A DNA stretch of 64,000 nt, taken from positions 1,860,001 through 1,924,000 of the forward strand of contig NZ_JAKZHW010000001.1 of the NCBI RefSeq assembly GCF_022568775.1, given 5' to 3'. Positions within the stretch are counted from its first letter, which is position 1. The number at the start of each line of letters is the position of its first letter. The DNA is from Sphingomonas telluris. GTDB taxonomy: Bacteria > Pseudomonadota > Alphaproteobacteria > Sphingomonadales > Sphingomonadaceae. A model generated the notes under the pieces. It saw only the letters and a program-made list of their open reading frames with translations. It was not told the origin of the DNA and did no database searches. The position numbers and the translations under genes were made by a program. This document shows, one piece after another, positions 61,084 through 64,000 of this stretch.

Positions 61084-61905
61084 ATGAAGTCCGTTCGCAT
61101 CAACAGCACCGCTTTGGCCGCTGTTCTGCTTGCCGTTCCAGCAACGCCCGCCGTCGCCCAGTATCAGGCTCAGCCGCAGTTCGGCGTGCCCCAGGCGCAG
61201 CCGTTTGCGACGCAGTCCTCTGTCGTAAACCTCGACAGCCGCATCGTCGCGCTCGAACGGCAGATCGCCGACCTCCTGCGCGCGCAGGAAGAGAACGGAC
61301 ACCGCATCAACGAGCTCGAAGGCAAGCTGAAACAGTCGCAGGAGGATGCGGCGAGCCGGATCGCTGCGCTCGAAGCCCAGCTTGCGGCCGCGAAGACGCA
61401 GGCTGCGACGGAAATCGAAGCCGCTCCCGTGACCAAACCTTCGAAGCCGAAGCCAGCAGTCGCCGGCGACGACGCCAAGCCCAAGCCGACCAACGCGGTC
61501 GCTACCAGCGAGACGGACCCCGCCGAGGAAGCCTACGACGCCGGCTATCAGCTGTGGAAGAACGGCGAGTATGACGAGGCGATCGGGGCACTCCGCGCTT
61601 TCACCTCGGCCTATCCGAATCATCGCCGCACGAGCTGGGCGAACAATCTCACTGGGCGTGCCCTGCTCGACAAGGGCGAACCGCGTGCGGCCGCGGAGGT
61701 CCTGCTCGCCAACTACCGTGCCAATCCGAAGGGCGAGCGCGCGCCGGACAGCCTGTTCTATCTTGGGCAGGCGTTGATGAAGCTCAAGCAGGCCGGGCAG
61801 GCCTGCAAGGCTTATGGAGAACTCGAGGCCGTTTATGGCGCGACCATGCGAGCCGACCTTAAGAAGCTGCTTCCGAACGCGAAGGCCGAAGCGAAGTGCA
61901 GCTGA
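61084..61905 (+). CDS. cpoB: Cell division coordinator CpoB / YbgF
   Basis: This 273-aa periplasmic protein has the strong SD GGGGAGGGGAA. Signal peptide ending AVAQ; coiled coil (about 48-115: VVNLDSRIVALERQIADLL, HRINELEGKLKQSQ); Lys/Pro linker; C-terminal TPR domain (AEEAYDAGYQLWKNGEYDEA, PDSLFYLGQALMKL). It coordinates peptidoglycan synthesis and Tol-Pal-mediated outer-membrane constriction. The tol-pal genes are not in the window. Confidence 0.93.
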   Translation: MKSVRINSTALAAVLLAVPATPAVAQYQAQPQFGVPQAQPFATQSSVVNLDSRIVALERQIADLLRAQEENGHRINELEGKLKQSQEDAASRIAALEAQLAAAKTQAATEIEAAPVTKPSKPKPAVAGDDAKPKPTNAVATSETDPAEEAYDAGYQLWKNGEYDEAIGALRAFTSAYPNHRRTSWANNLTGRALLDKGEPRAAAEVLLANYRANPKGERAPDSLFYLGQALMKLKQAGQACKAYGELEAVYGATMRADLKKLLPNAKAEAKCS

Positions 61906-61924
61906 CCGTGGTAGGGGACCGGAT

Positions 61925-62893
61925 ATGGTCCCCGAAGGAACGGCCAATCGATTCCGCGCTGATCTAGACGCGCTGATCCCGCCCGGCACGCGCTTCGGCG
62001 TTGCCGTTTCCGGTGGTGCCGACAGTCTCGCGCTGCTGCTGCTCGCCGCGGATGTCCGTCCAGGCGAGATCGAGGCCGCAACGGTGGATCACGGCCTCCG
62101 TGCGGAAAGCCGCGCGGAAGCCGAGGCCGTCGGGGACCTTTGCGAGCAGCTCGGCGTCCCTCACGCCATCCTGGCGATCGAATGGGACGTCCCGCCGAGC
62201 ACCGCTCTGCAGGAGCAAGCGCGCGAAGTTCGATACGGCGCACTCGCCGGATGGCTGGGCGAGCAGTCTCTCGCCTCCGTCGCCACGGCCCACCACGCTG
62301 ACGATCAGGCCGAAACGCTCCTGATGCGCCTCAACCGCGGCTCCGGAATTCGCGGCCTCTCCGGCATGCGCCCACTGGCCGCCGTTCCCGGCCATCCCAA
62401 TCTCCAGCTCTTGCGCCCGCTGCTCGGCTGGCGCCGTACCGAGCTGGAAGGCGTATGCGAGCAAGCCGATCTGATCCCCATCCAAGACCCGAGCAATTCG
62501 AATGAGCGGTTCGAACGGGTTCGCGTCCGCCGAGCGCTCGCAGACGCGGATTGGCTAAACCAGGCCGCGCTCGCCCGTAGCGCCGCCAACCTCGCGGACG
62601 CCGACGACGCGGTCGAATGGGCCGCGGCGATGGAATGGACGCGTTTCGCCGAGGTCGAAGAGGGAGCGATGACCTACCGACCGGCTGCCGCACCGGCAGA
62701 GATCCTGCGCCGGATCGTTGCCCGGGCTATCGAAGAGCTCGGGACCGAGGGCAGCCCCGGAGACTTGCGCGGCCGTGAACTCGATCGGCTGCTGTCCGAC
62801 CTGCAGGCGGGTAATACGACCACCTTGCGCGGTGTCCGCTGCGCAGGCGGACAGAGGTGGCGGTTTACGCCCGCCCCGCCGAGGACCTCCTGA
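61925..62893 (+). CDS. tilS: tRNA(Ile)-lysidine synthetase
   Basis: This 322-aa protein from ATG 61925 has an N-type ATP-pyrophosphatase domain with the P-loop VSGGADSLALLLL and VDHGLRAESRAEA, ATAHHADDQAETLLMRL and RPLLGWRRTEL segments. It converts C34 of tRNA-Ile(CAU) to lysidine, which is essential for AUA decoding. The C-terminal domain is shorter than in E. coli TilS, typical of this group. It is 19 nt after cpoB. The usual follower ftsH is not seen. Confidence 0.94.
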   Translation: MVPEGTANRFRADLDALIPPGTRFGVAVSGGADSLALLLLAADVRPGEIEAATVDHGLRAESRAEAEAVGDLCEQLGVPHAILAIEWDVPPSTALQEQAREVRYGALAGWLGEQSLASVATAHHADDQAETLLMRLNRGSGIRGLSGMRPLAAVPGHPNLQLLRPLLGWRRTELEGVCEQADLIPIQDPSNSNERFERVRVRRALADADWLNQAALARSAANLADADDAVEWAAAMEWTRFAEVEEGAMTYRPAAAPAEILRRIVARAIEELGTEGSPGDLRGRELDRLLSDLQAGNTTTLRGVRCAGGQRWRFTPAPPRTS

Positions 62894-62914
62894 TTGCCGG
62901 CGAGCCTGGCCGGC

Positions 62915-63226
62915 TCAGCACCTCACCTGGTAGTCGTAATGCACCTGGTGGTGCTGATCGACGTAGTAACAATAGCCGCGGGTATCGCGGTAATATTGGC
63001 GATCGCCGACAATTGCGCCGACCATGCCGCCTAGCACGCCGCCGACGGCCGCGCCTGCACCTGTCCCGATTCCCGGGATGACGGACCCGGCAATCGCACC
63101 TGCTCCCGCACCGATCACGGCACCCGTGGCGCCGCTGGCGACCACATGGTCTCTGTACGGATCGCTCGTGCAACCTCCGATGGCGAGACTGCTCACGGCG
63201 ACGGCGGAGAGTAGCAGGCGTTTCAT
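62915..63226 (-). CDS. Glycine-zipper lipoprotein
   Basis: This 103-aa protein from ATG 63226 has the lipobox LAIGGC. A glycine-zipper segment (GATGAVIGAGAGAIAGSVIP, IGTGAGAAVGGVLGGMVGAI) of Gly-x3-Gly repeats can form paired membrane helices, followed by an aromatic tail (YYRDTRGYCYYVDQHHQVHY). It is an outer-membrane lipoprotein of the SlyB/YMGG-type group with a stress or envelope role by family. It converges with tilS. Confidence 0.85.
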   Translation of the reverse strand: MKRLLLSAVAVSSLAIGGCTSDPYRDHVVASGATGAVIGAGAGAIAGSVIPGIGTGAGAAVGGVLGGMVGAIVGDRQYYRDTRGYCYYVDQHHQVHYDYQVRC

Positions 63227-63459
63227 GTCTGGCCTCCAGGACAGCGCAGTCCCCGACCCCGGCACTCGAACCCGCAATGGAGCCCTGCGGACCGTAATGG
63301 CATCCGGAGAATGACCGATGGAGCGCGATGCGAGCACCGCGCGGTGATGCTGAGACCCTGTCCGACTAAGGCCTATCCCCGATGGCCGAGGCCCCATCCT
63401 GAACCGAAAAGAGCGACTGAGCGCTCAGGGATTATCCCAGCGCGCTGGAGCGGCTCGGC

Positions 63460-64000
63460 ATGGCAGTGCATTCGAGGGGGATAGACAAGAAAACGCGACG
63501 GGTGGTTTTCCTTGCGATCGCTCTCCTGCTCGCCGGCCCAGTCTACCTCACAGCAGGGCATGTGATCGAAAAAGTGCGCGGACCCGAACAGATCATCCAT
63601 CCCGAAAACGATCAGCTCATAGTCCTTCGCGACGGAACTACCCTGCACGTCCGCGAAGGATCGAGCGGCCGGAGGATCGCCGATTGGCTCGAACTAGACG
63701 TGCAGGGCCAAAAGAGCTTCGAGGTCGGAAATGAGAATTTCGCGCCGAATTCGGCAACTCTGACCCATGACGGTTGGCAGCACGTGGCCCAGTTCGCGCA
63801 GATGCTGGAAGCACATCCGGGGGTCAGTGCGGTCGTTCTTTACTCAGCTCGTCACGGCAATCCGGCGACGGTGAAGCTTGAGCATCTGCGCGCCGGTCTC
63901 ATTCACGACGAAGCGTTGAGACAAGGTGTGCATGGCGAGCAGATCGCCGTCGCCGAAGAGACTTTCGAAGCAACCCACAACACCGCGAGCGATGAGGGGC
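63460..64000 (+). CDS. OmpA-like-domain envelope protein (3' end outside window)
   Basis: ATG 63460 follows GGAGCGG. The frame stays open for 180 codons to the window edge. A short Lys/Arg-rich start precedes one membrane helix (VVFLAIALLLAGPVYLTAG, about 15-33), then a periplasmic region. The part from about 90 on (FEVGNENFAPNSATLTHDGW, QMLEAHPGVSAVVLYSARHG) resembles the OmpA/MotB peptidoglycan-binding fold, with degenerate motifs. The preceding 63227-63459 holds nothing recognised. Function unassigned. Confidence 0.65.
   Translation, partial: MAVHSRGIDKKTRRVVFLAIALLLAGPVYLTAGHVIEKVRGPEQIIHPENDQLIVLRDGTTLHVREGSSGRRIADWLELDVQGQKSFEVGNENFAPNSATLTHDGWQHVAQFAQMLEAHPGVSAVVLYSARHGNPATVKLEHLRAGLIHDEALRQGVHGEQIAVAEETFEATHNTASDEG

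Overview
The window looks like chromosome from an alphaproteobacterium of the sphingomonad group (Sphingomonas or a close relative). The DNA is GC-rich. Most genes are packed into short operons with overlapping starts and stops, and GTG/TTG starts are common. Gene orders such as rodZ-cpoB-tilS, ubiG-lysC-ptsP, YfgM-like-bamB and NDUFA9-like-uppP fit this group. This assignment is inference from recall of the families, not from a database search.

Layout. 0-3.4 kb: a Gly/Tyr-rich secreted protein running off the left edge, three Crp/Fnr-family regulator paralogues and a small soluble protein. 3.4-5.6 kb: a prolyl-oligopeptidase lipoprotein. 5.7-14 kb: two very large DUF5801-repeat (T1SS-143 type) exoproteins. 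They share a C-terminal module, a long conserved 5' leader and a conserved 3' trailer with terminator hairpins. 14-34.7 kb: core genome, comprising rplQ detached from rpoA; an LLM/old-yellow-enzyme/DMT/crcB/ppa operon; a PAS hybrid kinase; panB; YfgM-like and bamB; tRNA-Gly and tRNA-Tyr; a LuxR-type HTH protein with a C-terminal membrane helix; rlmB and an AlkA-like glycosylase; pirin; gamma-carbonic anhydrase; a CDF transporter; a CAP-domain protein; and a phosphofructokinase.

34.76-46.53 kb: an integrated island of about 11.8 kb. It is bounded by an 18-bp direct repeat of the 3' end of tRNA-Leu(CAG), which remains intact at the right end. Next to the left repeat lies a P4-type tyrosine integrase. 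The cargo includes a type IIG-like restriction-modification enzyme overlapping a PLD-family (BfiI/NgoFVII-like) nuclease gene, a secreted thermonuclease flanked by a short dispersed repeat, an excisionase/AlpA-like HTH protein of 57 aa, and a DUF262 gene 2 nt upstream of a HEPN ribonuclease-like gene. The two nuclease pairs are the best candidates for a poorly described defence system here.

46.6-64 kb: core genome again, comprising DUF2975 with a YozG-like HTH; a retropepsin-PDZ protein; an NDUFA9-like SDR and uppP; a GST and an M20 peptidase with a probable CTG start; ubiG; lysC and a nitronate monooxygenase; glpD; ptsP; rodZ, cpoB and tilS; a glycine-zipper lipoprotein; and an OmpA-like protein running off the right edge. 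No rRNA, CRISPR array or replication origin was seen.
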